Positions 1-12,946 of a stretch of DNA of 64,000 bases are shown here, piece after piece. The stretch spans positions 11,294,134-11,358,133 of the forward strand of contig CM055618.1 of assembly GCA_029379385.1 (NCBI GenBank), in the 5' to 3' direction. Below the pieces are notes generated by a model. It was not told the DNA's origin. It saw nothing but the letters and a program-made list of their open reading frames with translations, and did no database searches. The translations under genes and the position numbers were made by a program. Origin of the DNA: Quillaja saponaria. Its lineage: Eukaryota; Streptophyta; Magnoliopsida; Fabales; Quillajaceae. Positions within the stretch are counted from its first letter, which is position 1. The number at the start of each line of letters is the position of its first letter.

Positions 1-295
1 ACCTAATTATTTTTTGTATTGGCCTACCCATTATGTTGGTGGGTAGTGGCTACAAATAGTCATAGGAGATAGAATTGTGACATAACAAATGAAAGAAAGA
101 GAGTGTTTGCTTTACTTGAATTGTTTTATCAAATTTTTATTTTTTTCCCGTGTATTGAGGTATGGATTCCTCAAGTGGGATAGTGGGTCCTTGTGGTATT
201 TGTCTTGTGAATTAGGGGGCACAGCACGCCCTTTCAAGCGCCATCGCTGGCCCTTTACTAGATCAATTTGGGTTAGGACCACACCCTTCAACCAC

Positions 296-302
296 TATAT
301 AA
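296..302 (+). promoter_or_regulatory. TATA box of the DVL-like gene
   Basis: A TATATAA heptamer lies 104 bases before the ATG at 406. That spacing predicts a transcription start near 325-335 and a 5' leader of about 75 nt. The leader is rich in AC and CAA, as in many short plant leaders. It is the only good TATA match in the 300 bases before the peptide gene. Confidence 0.6.
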
Positions 303-405
303 GAACTCTTTCTCTAAGCAAATTCTAAACCAACAATCCACAACTTCAAAGCCTTAAGAGCACCTCAAAAACAGAGTACTTTGCCAATTTCAATTAGCTA
401 AAGAA

Positions 406-546
406 ATGAAGATGGGTAGTGCTACAATTGGAGTTTCAAAGAGAAAGCTATCAAGCAGGGGAGTTGGAGGAGCTCTTAGAGAGCAAAGGGCTAAGCTATA
501 CATAATTAGAAGGTGTGTAGTCATGCTTCTTTGCTGGCATGATTAA
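406..546 (+). CDS. DVL/ROTUNDIFOLIA4-like small peptide
   Basis: This single-exon gene encodes 46 residues. DVL/RTFL peptides act non-cell-autonomously or at the plasma membrane to restrain polar cell proliferation, and overexpression alters leaf and fruit shape. The family signature is at the C-terminus: a basic segment ([12 protein letters not shown]) followed by [10 protein letters not shown], which matches the conserved RTF domain. The N-terminus is short and Ser/Lys-rich, as usual. The ATG at 406 is the first after the TATA box; a second in-frame ATG at 412 would lose two residues. The most likely counterpart is the DVL5/RTFL15 group, because Arabidopsis DVL5 lies beside the same RING, bHLH30 and TCP12 genes found here. 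That subgroup call rests on context more than on the peptide itself. Confidence 0.88.
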   Translation: MKMGSATIGVSKRKLSSRGVGGALREQRAKLYIIRRCVVMLLCWHD

Positions 547-762
547 TTGAATGTCTTGGTTAGCTGGCTTGCAATGGTGGTGGAAGAAGAGGATTTTCTT
601 TCTTCTTTTCTTTTTCCCCATTTTTGTTTCTTTCCTCTCCCTTATTTATGGAGGAATGTAAATAGCAGCAGAGGGATAATATTATGGGAGAGGTTTAGAA
701 ATTTTTGTATGGGTTGTTGGCCTTTATGGGCTTTATGTACATCACATAAGCATCAATTATAA

Positions 763-1829
763 CTATCATTCTCATTACAAGCTCTACATGGTGTTCTTCA
801 GTATCTATTCACTACTCATCTTCTTTTTTCTTTTTCTTTGTTGCATTAGTTTGATCAAGTTAGTTTTCATTTTCAACATGAACACATTACACATGGCCTT
901 AAATTTGGTGTTCTGCTTCTGATAGCATTTTGCTTTATATGAGTCAAGGGTGAGAGACTGAGGATTTCAAGACTGATCAACCAAGAAGGATCCCCTATTT
1001 ATGGAAGACATAAAACAACGTGTTTTGTAGGATATTCTTTAACTCATCCTGCAATTTCCTCGTATGGATATTCCATGTAGTGTTCAAGTCTAAATCAGCA
1101 ACTTTTTCTTCAAACAAGAAGCCTTAGTAACATCGAGTTAAAAAGCATATAACTTTGGAATGAGAAAAATTGCTGAAGTTTATACTTCTTCAGATTGTTC
1201 TTCTTCAAATTCTTCTAAGCTTGCGAAATGTTTGTTACGAATTATGGAGGCATTAATTAGTTAGCAAAGGCTTCAAACCTCAGCAAAAGCTCCGGTTCAC
1301 TTATAATGAGGAAGAATATGTAATAATTTGTATATTCTAACACACACAGGACTCAATACTTTCAAGTGAGTTGGCCTAAATACGTGAATTTTTGTTTTTG
1401 ATAGGGTAACAATGATGGACCGAGATTTGAACACAATATATTATTCTAATATCACGAACATTTACTCATTTGTATATTCTAACAATATCAACATATTAAA
1501 TAGTAAATAATCTTCGTATGTTTCTAATATGCATTGAAAAGAAACCTGTTTGTTTCCTTCTTTATGCTGGGCAAACTGCAAATACCACATTTGAACATAA
1601 AGTTGAAGATAAAAAAGGTACACAAGTAAATAAGGCCCCAAATTTTAGCCTTGTGAGTGAACTAAGATTAGATACTGTAAGCCTGTATGGTAATTTTATC
1701 ATTGAATTTATTTCATAATCAGCTTTAGTAACTTTCTTTCTTAAATATGTACAATGGTCTCGGAATAAGTATGTGAACTTGGAACCTCCTATTTGAAATG
1801 GAGGAGCTACTAACCATTCCAAGTTTATA

Positions 1830-1863
<34 letters not shown>

Positions 1864-4800
1864 TTTTGAGAAATTAGACAAGAATAAATAAAAGAACAAA
1901 AAAAGGAAAAATATATATAAAAAATAATTATAAAGGAGGATTATTTTAAAGGGATGACTTATCCCCCAATTGCATGACTAATATAAATATAAAATGAGAT
2001 GAATTAGACGAATTAAATCTTCATGTTTTTAAAATGATGTCTTTGATATTGTCCAAACTAAAGATTGATATTTTAAAATCATATGAATTAAGGCTTATGT
2101 CCCAATAATGAACATTTGGATAAGTATATAACAATAATAAACATTTTGATACATAATAGATATTTTGAAGCATATTGAGATAATTTAAAGTTCTCTATAC
2201 AGTTAGTGTTGATTTCGGTATTTATTATGTGAATGGTTAAAATATTCAATTAGGTCCATTAATCATTTGAAGTGAAGATTAGAAATAATGATTTGAAGCT
2301 CTAACAAGCAAACAATATTTTTTAACGTGCAACCAAGTCAGGGGCCTTTGCAGCCACATTTGTCACCGTGAGACAATCACATGACCAAGTCCCAAATCGA
2401 CTGTATATTAAAATAATATTGAGCGTATAAGGAATAGTCTTTCCTCTATTCTAGGTGAAGATAGAATTCGTATATTTCATTTTTTTTATCAAAGATAAAA
2501 TTAAATAGCTATTAGAATTTTGAAAAAAAAAGTTGTTTTTCTTGTTTTAAATTCAAATTATCATGAATGATAAATTAACAATTCGTTTGAGTGACAATTG
2601 ATCATTAGTTGAATCAAACGAAACATTTTAAATTTTTTGATAAAAAATAAAAATAAATAACTTCTTGAAATTTGAGGATTTTTTTTTTGTTATTATTAAT
2701 TTTTTTTTTGGTTTTAAGTTGAAATTATAGTGAATGATCAATTAACAAGATATCTTTATGGTTTGAGTAGCAACGGGTTAGTCACAAGTTACAAAATTGT
2801 AATGTAGTTGGTTGTTTTATTTATGTTTAAAAGTACACTAATTGAACCTCAAAAGATTTGTTTGATGATTAAAAATGTAGTTTAGATTTTATAGAAAAGA
2901 ATAGTATATTTTCTCGTGATTTTCTTTTATGCTCAACTATGAATTAAATTTTCTGATTGGATGGTGTGAGAATCATGGAACGTGATAAGATTAGATAGAC
3001 CATTGATCTTGTCTTCAACTAAACAACATTAACACTCTCAAGTCAGACATATCTCATTAATTAATCAATGTACTATTTTTATTCTTTTAATTCTTGAAGA
3101 ATTATAGAAAACGAGTATCCAAATACTTTTTTACTGTTTGTGGGCCTTGGTTGAATTATTGGTTTACAGCCCAGATTCACGTGTGCCACGTGTACGGGTA
3201 TGATGGGCATGATGGGCCTACATCAAATATTACATAATTGCTGTTGAAAATTCTTAGTTCTGGCGTATGTACAACAGGGAGCTAGGAGTTGTGAAGGTGG
3301 GTTGGTTGCTTGTGAGGACTTTGCTCCATTTACACTCTTTCTTTTACAAATAAAAAGTGAGAATTTATTTATTAATGAACATTTATAATTATATGAAGAT
3401 CAACATAACAACTTAACTAATTAAATAAGAGATTGTTGACGAAGTCTTAGTTCAACTAACTAAGACGGAAATATGTCGTTAATTAATTTCTTGGTTTTAG
3501 GTCTAAATTTCATTATCTATGTTGATGTGTGATTATTTTTTATAATTTTAATTATTATTTTAGTCTCTTAGGATTGTCTCTATTGTTAATTTAGTCATAT
3601 AGGAATATTTTCGGTCTATTTCATTGTTTAGAATTAAAATTTTTTTAATCAAGTTACATTATCTCATTCTCATGTTATGTATAAATAAATTAATTTAACG
3701 ATAAAATTATAAAAAAAAAAGTTTTGTAAGACATACAAACAACTTAAGCATATTATTATATTTATGTCAAATATGATTATTTCATAATTTATACCATGTA
3801 AGAGAAAAAATAAAACTTTATTGAGAATTTTTGAATGTTACAAGGACAAAAATTGATTAAAAAATTTTTTTAAATGACCGAACTGAAAACTGATTCAGTC
3901 TTGAAGTACCAAAATAATAGATAAATATTTTTTATATTATTATGAGTTATTTCTCTACCTTAGTTTAGTTCTTTGAAATTTATTGATTGCTAAATTTGAA
4001 AACTTTTATTGTAAATTTATGATTAATGTAAAAATCCATATAAATACTATCTAATATTAACTAGGGTAAGATTTGAAATTGAAATTTCTTATTTCAATAA
4101 TATTGATAAAAATTTGAATTTGAAACTTCGTAATCTAATAATATCTACACACACTATCATTACTAATAACAAATAGGTTGAATTACCCAATTATGCTTTC
4201 TTTCTTTTTTTTTATAAAAAACCAATTTAGAATTTTTTATGCATGGTAGAGAATCTATTTAATTATATTTTTTAAATTGTTGCTGAATTTTTATTTTTCT
4301 CAATCGGGTGTATTATCAATTCAGCAAGTTTTAACAAAAAAAATAAAAAATTCAGCTAGTAACTAACTAGTGGTTACGTTGTAATTAAATGAACAGTAAG
4401 GGGTTACCTTTGAATTCAAAATAAACAAGGAGACAAGTGTAATGATGTGACACGTGAAAGTTTTGGTCACTGTGTTTACGGCTCATCCATCACCCTTTTG
4501 TTTTTCGTCTTGTTCCTTAAATTTTCTTTTTGGGAGTTGAAGACAGGGATGGGTGGGGCTCACACTCGCTGGTGTTAGAGACTTGAGAGAGTGAGAAACC
4601 CGACAGAACGCGATTGGTCAAAATGGCAGCCTTATGCTGCCCACGTGCGCCCCCAAATCCAAAACCCTACCATGTACGTTTTGATTCTATTTCAATCAAA
4701 CATGGATTCCATCCTTGGTCCTACTTGCTACATTCATTTTATTCTTACCAATTGCCCATGCCAAATTGAAAATTTATATACATACTACTGCAACTAATGA

Positions 4801-5090
4801 GTGCAGTGCTGTAATTTAATTTTTTGTTAGATTGGAAGCCTCAAACTCGAGCACTAAGAGATGGGAATACAATATTAAGATTTCAATTAAGCTCTTGGTG
4901 GTGCTGTAATTTATAATTGTAAGTGTTTGCTAGCAACCAAGTACATGTTTGAGGTTACCAAAGTGTTCTGAAAAAGCAAACGAGTGTGCAGATGCTTTGG
5001 TTAAAAAGGATTTCTCTTTTGAGGAATGTGTAGTTTCTGTCTGTTTAGTTTTATAAATTTAGGGAGTGACTACAATGAAATTTATTTTCC
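763..5090. other. AT-rich intergenic stretch, no gene recognised
   Basis: No protein family is recognisable on either strand. The stretch contains a (TA)n run with a poly-T tract at about 1826-1867, and long A/T-rich DNA. Two G-box cores lie at 3178-3192. There is a slightly GC-richer patch at about 4440-4720 with a CACGTG near 4640. The short open frames here (for example 1518-1718 and 4591-4797) have neither homology nor plant coding character. Confidence 0.6.
3178..3192. promoter_or_regulatory. Tandem CACGTG G-box cores
   Basis: Two perfect CACGTG hexamers begin at 3178 and 3187, nine bases apart, giving an ABRE-like pair (ACGTG cores). Such pairs bind bZIP (ABF/GBF) and bHLH (PIF/BES1-type) factors in plants. 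The nearest recognised genes are 2.6 kb (DVL, upstream) and 2.7 kb (3' end of SOG1), so a role as a promoter element is uncertain. Confidence 0.35.
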
Positions 5091-5500
5091 TTAAAGCAAG
5101 CCTAACTGCCAACGTGTTGAGGCCTCTGTCTGCAATTGATGCTTCCAGGCATCCAAGAATAGCAACCCACACCAAACCATTGGTCGCTTTTTAAGAACAA
5201 AAATTGTGGCCAGTTTGAGGGTGGTTCTCCAGTTCCTTTTATTATCCAGCAAAAGCACACTAAATGACAATGGAGCCCAGACCAAGGCTGGTTGCAATGA
5301 CAGGTCTTCATCTGGCTTCCCCACAAACAATGATGATTCCCATGAACTGGTAGCATGTTCCAGGCCAGGCCAATGGCCAGAAATACATGTTCAAGCCAAC
5401 CTGTATGACCATGATAAGTTCAATGTATATTTTATTTGTACATCAAGATTATGCTTTTACAGTAATTTGATTAACCACAAGGAAATACAGTTTTAAGGTA
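5091..5500. other. GC-richer island of unknown nature
   Basis: This stretch has clearly higher GC than its flanks and is open for 60-90 codons in several frames on both strands, for example 5206-5496 on + and 5091-5330 on minus. None of the translations shows a domain I recognise. It lies just downstream of the SOG1 3' end and could be an old pseudogene, a non-coding transcript or transposon-derived DNA. I give it no function. Confidence 0.3.
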
Positions 5501-5885
5501 AGTTTAATCCTAAACATAGTACATGAGACGGCAAGCATCCATAAATCTAGAGCAAGGGCAATGCCGATCTGCTTGAGTAAAAAAAAAAATAAAGGCTAGC
5601 CAGGCTGCCACATCCAAGTCAAAGATAGCCTAATGGATACTTCTGATTTCTGAAACAAAGTTACCACAGCACAGATTTTCTTTTTCTTTTGATATGTTAG
5701 TACAGCACAGTTAAACAACCTGTAAATTCTCTGCTTTCAATTACAGCTCAAGTTGTCAATCAAAAACATTTTTTACGGTTCAGTTACACCCAAAGCTTAG
5801 AAGGCACATTCACAAAAAGGAAGATACAAAAAAAAAAAATCTTGATTTTCATTCACAACCGAAGATTGATCATGCTGACACCATG

Positions 5886-8800
5886 TTAGTCAATCATCTT
5901 ACTGCCACCCCAAGAAGTAAAGCTTTCCTGTGACCCAAATTCCTACAAAAACACTTGAAAATTGCAATAATATACAAGTAAATGAAATCAATGTCAATCA
6001 AAAGAAAATGGTGGCAAAGACAACATACCAGTTGGCTTAGTCGGATATCTGGGGGAGTATCAAGAAGTTGGCTTAGTGGGATATCTAGAGGAGTATCATG
6101 TTCTATATTTGCAGGATCAAGGACAAGATTTTGGCACTCTTCTAGATCCTTCTTCAGATCCTCGGGACCTAGCCGAGCATAATCAGAAAGACAGGGTTTG
6201 TCCTTTGATACTCCATCATTTCCTTTTCCATCCCTAGATGGAGATTGGCTCTGAAGGAATTCATCACACAGACACATCACTTCGACAAGTTGTTGAGAAT
6301 CCAACAGATTCTGTGACTCACTATCCCACCATTTTGGGTCTCCCTCAGCTTGATTTTCATTATTATCACCCTCTTCATTAAGGTTTTCCATATGCTCCAT
6401 TGGCTTTTCTTCCTGGAGTTGATCAATTTGGGCAGGCTCGTCACAATTGGGTTGATTCTCATCTTCTATATGCTGCATTCGATGATGCTTTGGTAGAAAT
6501 CAGAACATGAAAATATGCAAGTAACAACCACCTTTTACAAGGGTACCACTTTAAACTGAAGTAGACAATTACTCAGAAACTAGCTGAAACGTAATATATA
6601 GAGAATGTGAACAATTGTGCCCTGCAACTTGCTCTTATGAGTCTATGACATAAAGAATCAAACAGCACAAGAGTACAGTTTAACAACTTTCTCTGGTTGA
6701 TATTAAGAGAAACTTGGATACAATATTGTTAACAGTTGGAACGCTTACTCAGACATACCAACCAATTTTTGTAACAGACAGGATTACATGTTTTTCTTCC
6801 ATGTCATTGAACATTAATCAGGTGGGTTTTTTCTTTTTCTACTGTGTCTTGAGTAAAAGGGGTACATAATGAGTGGTAAAGTACTGCTAAACTCAATGTA
6901 CCATAGTGTGAATGGTGGAGCCTAGAATGTGAAACATAAAAATGATATCACTTTGTATAACTATTTAACACACTTTTCCATCAAAGAGTGGAGCACTATT
7001 AACAACCTTTATGCTATGAAAACAAGAGAATGATTACTCATTTAAAGCATCAATCGCAACATATTCACACAGAACAAAAGACAAGCACATTTACAATCTT
7101 CAAGACTTGGGGATAACATATTTGTAAGAAAATCTTTTACCTCAGAAATAGGATGCATGCATGCAGTAGTAGAATCTTGTCTGGTGTCAAAGTCTTGACA
7201 AAACCTTTCAATACGAGGAGGATCAGGAGTCACAGATTTGGGAGTGACAGGATCTACTTTCATATTTGTTAATTCAATGGTTCCAGGAATATTCTGATCA
7301 TTTTGTTCACCCACTTTGACTTGTTGCTGCTGGTAAAATACTTTAGAAATAACATACTCACCATCCTTCTCATCCTCCTCTGTTCCTAGGTGATATTGAT
7401 GCATAACCCAATTAGTTTTCTCAGCTTTGCCACCTCTAACAATGCTCATGTATAGAACCATGATTTTTTTACAGCCTCTTTGAACCCCATCCAACATGAC
7501 TGGTTTAGTCCTTCCAGTCTTGTGCCAACGGACATCACCAAAATCCTCACCATGTACTTTTCGACGCTTTCGAGTTCCAGTATTGTAAGCCTTAATTGAT
7601 CTGTGAAAGAAATGAGCTGCACTTCCATCTTGCTTGACACCTAAAAGTTTAATGAGCATACTTGCATCAAATAGATTTAAGAATCAAAGCTAACAATCGT
7701 GCAAAATTCATGCTAGCAACCTGGTAAGTTTTGAGGATGGGTATAACAGATTCCATCACCTTCTTCAAGAGTGTAGATAAATTCATCAATAAAAGGATGG
7801 GCATTTAATTTTTGTACACCTACTTTTGCAAGCAAGTGCCATATTAACTCTTGATCAGATGGATCAAATTTCACTCCTTTTGGTAATCCAGGCCACTCTT
7901 GTGCTACCTAATTACAAAAAAGGTTAAAACACCTGAATATTTAACAGCGTGTTGTTAAATATAAATAAATAAAAGCATCATATACAATTTTTATGAATAA
8001 AAGTAGGAGAGGTTGTGCTTTATGTGTTACAGACTGCAACAACTACACAGATGATCATGAATAAACAAACTTCCAACATGCAAGTCATGAAAAGATCTGT
8101 TCCATGGGCAGATATATAGATGAGACTTCATGACAAACGAGAAATATAATCTAAACAAACATAAGCAGTAAAAGTTTCAGGTTCCAAGTTAGAAACTGAG
8201 TTAAAATATATAGGCCGTTAGTCTAATTTCATATTTCACTAATAAATACTCTTCTGTAAACAAGAATCTTAATTTGAGGATTCGCTATAACCTGGCCTAC
8301 TCCACAGCTGACTACAGAAGGCTTGGGGAAACAATGGAACAATATTTGAATTCATTCTTCATATATCATAGCAATATTGAAAAAGAACTGCCCTATGTAA
8401 TGGTTTTCACTCAATTGATAATTGGAAATGAGAATCCATTATTAGCTGAAAGAAGATAGACTTATACATCGCTGTTGTCAATCACATGCAGACATTTTGG
8501 GCAGGCTCTAGTTGGGTTGCTTTTCCATTTAATTTCTTCAGGATCACATGGTCCAGATGCACTTTTGATTTTTGTTGCAATTCTACTTTTGTCCACCAGC
8601 CATGATGGCCTGCATAAATTAGAAAAATACAAACTGTAAGAACCATGCATCTTTCCCACTGAGATCATTTACATAATTACACTAAGCCTAAACAAAAACA
8701 AAAGTTTCTGAGGAATAAAGAATAACACAACGGAAAGAGAAAACCACACATACTATAAACAATTTATACATTATAAACCAATGTAGAATCAGATCATTTA

Positions 8801-10250
8801 CACTTTTTCTGTTAAAGAATTCTGATAACAATGACATGATGGAGGATATCCCAAAATGAGAGGATGAATGTCAACACTGCATAGCAAGATACAAATGCAC
8901 ATAAGACTCTGTCTGTGCCTGTGTGCAAGAGAGAGAGAGAGAGGTGCAACTCTGTTGAGGCACAGTTACAAAAATATAGAACTAAACAATGTTTGGTATC
9001 CATGTCAAAGTAATTACTTTCAACCTCAATTATTCCATAAATTATAAAATGATCGTCTACAAATTTCATATATTCTCTTTTCTTTTTGATGATTTATTAT
9101 TCAAAAAATCCACTCTCATGATTAAAAATCTAGACGATCAAACTCAAAATGTAAAGTATAAACTGATGATCCTTGCCAGCACAGAATAACACAAAGGAAA
9201 AACCCTTGAATGTGATCCAGGGCACAAATAATGTAACAATAAGTTTATCAAAAATAATTTGGGAATCTTTAAAGCCAAAGTACAAGAGCATGATAACAAT
9301 GAATATAATGATTAATGAGCTTACAATGATGGGAATGTCAAATACATAACAATCATATATAGTTTAACTTCTATTTAAGAGAACAAGAGTGTAATTACTA
9401 ATCCACCACGCTATTTACTGCACCACACAAGTATGCCACATTATTTAGTAAAATAAATTTTGTAAAATTCGTTGAACCTTTAGCATCACTCATATTTTCA
9501 ATTAGGTTTCAGATGTTTTAACTTTTCTTTTTCCTTTTACGTTCTTCCTGATAGATGGAATATTTAGTTGAACACCAATATAAAACCCCGGAAAAGAACA
9601 CTGAAAACTGAAAAGGACAACCAAAATCATCTCATAAAGACACATGAACTATACAATCAAAGCAATAAGAGCACAGAAAATATACCCAAAGCTGATAATA
9701 CACATGTCTACCATAGAGACCATGGAGCTTAATCAACCAATAACAAGTCACTGACATAACGACACTCCCGCCTCCACTTAGCTAGTGGTGTACTACCAAT
9801 TTACTTAAAGACAGATAATAGTCAACAAGATTTTCTGGCGAAACAGTCTTAGGCATTCCAAAATTCTAACTGGTGACGAAATTAGGGCAATATTTTCCAC
9901 ATAATCACCATACCAATCTAAAACTTCCAATTAATATTTATGAAATATGGTGTATCAAATATAAATACAAAAAGCCCAAAGTTTCTTCCTTTTGAGAGAA
10001 AAAGAACTTGGAACTTCTGTAAAAATCTACCATTTACATTTTCCTGTAACAATCAATCAAATAAAAGAAAAACGTCATCATTTTTATATGAATCCTATAA
10101 ACCCTATTAAAAGCAATGAACTTTCCAAACAGACAATGTTATTCTTCTATAATCTTACGGAAAGGTAACCCAGTAAAATAATGATCTTGACCTTAAACCG
10201 AGAATGACCGACATAGTGAATGACAGAGAAAGAACTACATACCCAGCCAT
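5886..10250 (-). CDS. SOG1: SOG1-like NAC transcription factor (DNA-damage response)
   Basis: SOG1 is the plant counterpart of p53. ATM/ATR phosphorylate it at SQ sites, and it then activates cell-cycle arrest, repair and cell-death genes in the nucleus. Six coding exons (minus strand) with GT-AG borders join in frame: 10250-10243, 8609-8468, 7907-7721, 7640-7141, 6487-6029 and 5942-5886. They give 450 aa; Arabidopsis SOG1 is about 449 from memory. The start [17 protein letters not shown] and the CPKC...HVIDNSD segment match the SOG1-specific N-terminus. The NAC domain (about residues 55-215) has [34 protein letters not shown] and [11 protein letters not shown]. The acidic C-terminus ends EFGSQESF...MID. 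It holds six SQ sites (S337, S343, S359, S418, S430, S436), where Arabidopsis has five; the extra one comes from a tandem duplication at 6031-6102. Five residues (MSIVR) after MVLY also look inserted relative to Arabidopsis. Exon 5 could instead begin at 6472, which would drop five residues. The 8-nt first coding exon is followed by a 1.6-kb intron. Confidence 0.93.
6031..6102 (-). repeat. 36-bp in-frame tandem duplication in SOG1 exon 5
   Basis: Two 36-base units (6031-6066 and 6067-6102) share almost all bases. They encode adjacent 12-residue segments that both contain DTPxDIxLSQL. Because 36 is a multiple of three, the reading frame is kept and one additional SQ phospho-site is made just before the C-terminal SQL-EFGSQ block. 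The few mismatches between units show that the duplication is not a very recent artefact. Confidence 0.85.
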
Positions 10251-10370
10251 GGGAGAGTAGTGAGGTAAGTCAGGGATTGGAAACCATCAATTTCCTCTGC
10301 GGCTCTGCTTCGATACTTCGCCTCCTTCGCGCTGATGCAAACGAAAAGAGGGTCTCCATAAACTTTCTAA

Positions 10371-10700
10371 TTCACTTTTCCATTATTTTATTGTAATTTT
10401 CTCCGTGTTTGAAATTTAAAACCATGTTACTGTTCTTTCTGTACGAACTACAGTAAATGATAATAATTAGGCCAAAAAAAATGTAGCTTTTGTAAATCAT
10501 GGCAAATATAAAATCGAATCGCAGTGGCCATGGCGGGCGGCAATGAGAGAAGTCGAGTCTTCCTCGGTCATCTCATTGTTGACTTTTGATTGTTTGGTCC
10601 CCATTTTTTATGATATTACATTTTTTTTGTTTTTTTGGCACTAGACTAGGTTACATATTTGCTTGATATTTTTTTAAATACTAAAAATCATATTTCAAAT
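10371..10700. other. SOG1 upstream region
   Basis: This is the DNA between the SOG1 start region and the inverted repeat. The 5' leader of SOG1 probably covers about 10251-10370, which is CT-rich with a short GC-rich stretch (gcggctctgcttcg, read on +). Beyond it there is no clear TATA box and no other gene. It is likely to hold the SOG1 promoter. Confidence 0.4.
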
Positions 10701-10714
10701 GAGGCATAAACACT

Positions 10715-11660
10715 TTTTTTATTTATCTATTGTATGTTTTCTTCTACTTTACTATTTTTTTTTTTTTTAATATCGATATATTTTATTAACCTTATAACTC
10801 TTAGCATATTATTTTTATAAAAATAAAAAATATATTTAACACATGTATAAGTAGAACAAAATTTGAATATTAAAATAATAAAGTTGAATTTGTTCTTTAT
10901 TTCTTATGATATATGAACCATGTAAAAATATAAACCTAAATAAATTTGAGAGTTAAATCAAGCACTTAAAAAAAAAATTTGAATTTTATACTCATGAAAA
11001 TAATATATATTTTTTTATTTTTGAAAGAAAAATATGAATAGACAAGATGAAAATATTTGTCTAGTTTTTTAAAAAAATATTCTTTATTTAATGATTATTT
11101 CGTAAAATTTATTTTTTTCAAAGTTTATGCTATTCGTTTCTTTATTAAATGCTATATTTAATTAAAATAATAAATACAATGAGTGAAAGTGGTAAAAAAA
11201 ATATTTCAAATTATAACAGTTATTCGCAATGAATTTTTTAAAAAGTATGATTTATTGGATTTAAGTGATACTTAATTATAAATTTTATTTTAAAAAATTA
11301 TTTTTACTTGTAATGTGTGAAATATTTCTGACCATTTTATAGGAAAAATATATTAATTTATTTTTAAAAAATAATTGTAACAATATGTATTTCTATTTTT
11401 TTTTAAACTATTAAAAAAAATTCAAATTTACTTTTTTTTTATTTTTATACTCAAACTTATGAGAGAATTTATATATTAATTAGCTCTTTTTCTTCAAATC
11501 CAACTTTACTTTTTTAATATTAAAATTTAGTTCTATTTATACATGTGTCAAATATATTTTTTGTTTTAATGAAAATAATACATTAAGAATAGGAAAATTT
11601 TGAGGTTAAAATAATGTATCGAAATTAAGAAGAAGAAAATCTAATAAAGTGAAGTAAAAT
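10715..11660. mobile_element. Long inverted-repeat (foldback/MITE-like) element
   Basis: The left arm (about 10715-10900) and the right arm (about 11480-11660) are imperfect inverted copies. The best-matched part on the left, 10838-10895, contains the core ACACATGTATAA. Its inverse, TTATACATGTGT, lies near 11540. Outer parts also pair: atatcgatatatttta on the left against the inverse of taaaataatgtatcga on the right. The middle, about 0.5 kb, is A/T-rich and non-coding. No transposase is visible, so this would be a non-autonomous element. Exact ends and target-site duplication could not be fixed by eye. Confidence 0.6.
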
Positions 11661-12940
11661 ATATATAAAAATAAAATAAAATAAGTACTACTCATTACTT
11701 ATTGAAAATGAAAAGTATAATTTTTTGATACTTTCATGAATAAAATTAAAAAAATTTAATATTTTATTTATAATACCGTTAATTTTTTTATTCATTTAAA
11801 AAAGCTGAGTATAGATTTTCCTAAATGTAGGACTAGACAAAGGGGAGGATGGATGGAGGGGAAATAAAATGAGAGGGCAATGTACTATTTCTCTCGTTTG
11901 AGAGAGAAAATAGGAGAATACATGTGTTTCTTATACCAGATAAGCAAAGTCAAATAAGATAAAGAACAACGAATAAAAATAAAAAATATTCCCAATTGTC
12001 TCAATCCCCTCTTACTCTTTCACCGCCAACTCTCTTTTGTCACTAAAAAGTCATTTTTTTTCTTTTGCTTTTTTGTACAAAAAAAGTCAAAATTATACCA
12101 ACAAAAGTTTTTTTTCTATTTATAAAAAATGTAAAAACTAGATGACTATATTTCACTTGCCATTAAATATGTATATTTTTTTAAATCAACATAATGCAAA
12201 ATAAAAAATATTATAACTGTATCATTTTAAGAATATTTCGTGTTAGGATAATTATTATAATATTTTTTTTTGAATTATTATGATCATTAATTTTTAAAAA
12301 TGTAAACAAATAAAATGAAAAAAATTTATTCGGAAATAGAATGAAATTTAAAATATATATGAATAAAAAATATTTTAAAAAATGATTTATCTATTTTTAC
12401 TATTCCAAAATATTGACACCTTTTATGGTGTTATTTGACTTTACCGTATTTTTGTCAATTCAGTTATTTGAAAACTGAAAACTAATCTAAACAATTTATT
12501 TCAATAACTCATTAATTTTTATTTATTTTTTAGATTTTAACTATAAATAAATAAAAATCCACATCTATCCACAACAAATTAAAAGATTTTAAAATAACTA
12601 ATTAGAAACTCATTCATCCATAATAATTTTTTTAAATAATTACTTTTTAATTAAACAAATATAAAATATTACATAATATCTGAATTATGCACCAAACATA
12701 AAATAAGATAAATACTTATCTGCAAATATCTTAGTCTTTATTAATTTTTATTAGATATGTTATCTTATTTTACCCTGTTTATGTGACTAAACAGAGTCTA
12801 AACTCATGTCCTAGGAAGGGAGAAATGAATACAAGTGAGCTAAGCTCTAATGAGTTTTAATTTTTTTTTTTAAATTGGGATGATTTTGTAAGAGATGATA
12901 AATAATTTTTAATTTTTAATATAATATTAAATATACCTAT
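11661..12940. other. AT-rich intergenic stretch
   Basis: No gene or RNA is recognised. Long runs of A/T predominate, with a short purine-rich patch near 11830-11920 (ggatggatggagggg and gagagag). The boundary at about 12,940, where coding-like, GC-richer sequence of the ILP1 relic starts, is abrupt. Confidence 0.5.
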
Positions 12941-12946
12941 AGCAGT

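Noticed and set aside
547..762. 71-codon open frame downstream of the DVL gene
   Set aside because: It begins one base past the DVL stop in a region that looks like 3' untranslated sequence, starts with a non-ATG codon, and has no recognisable domain.
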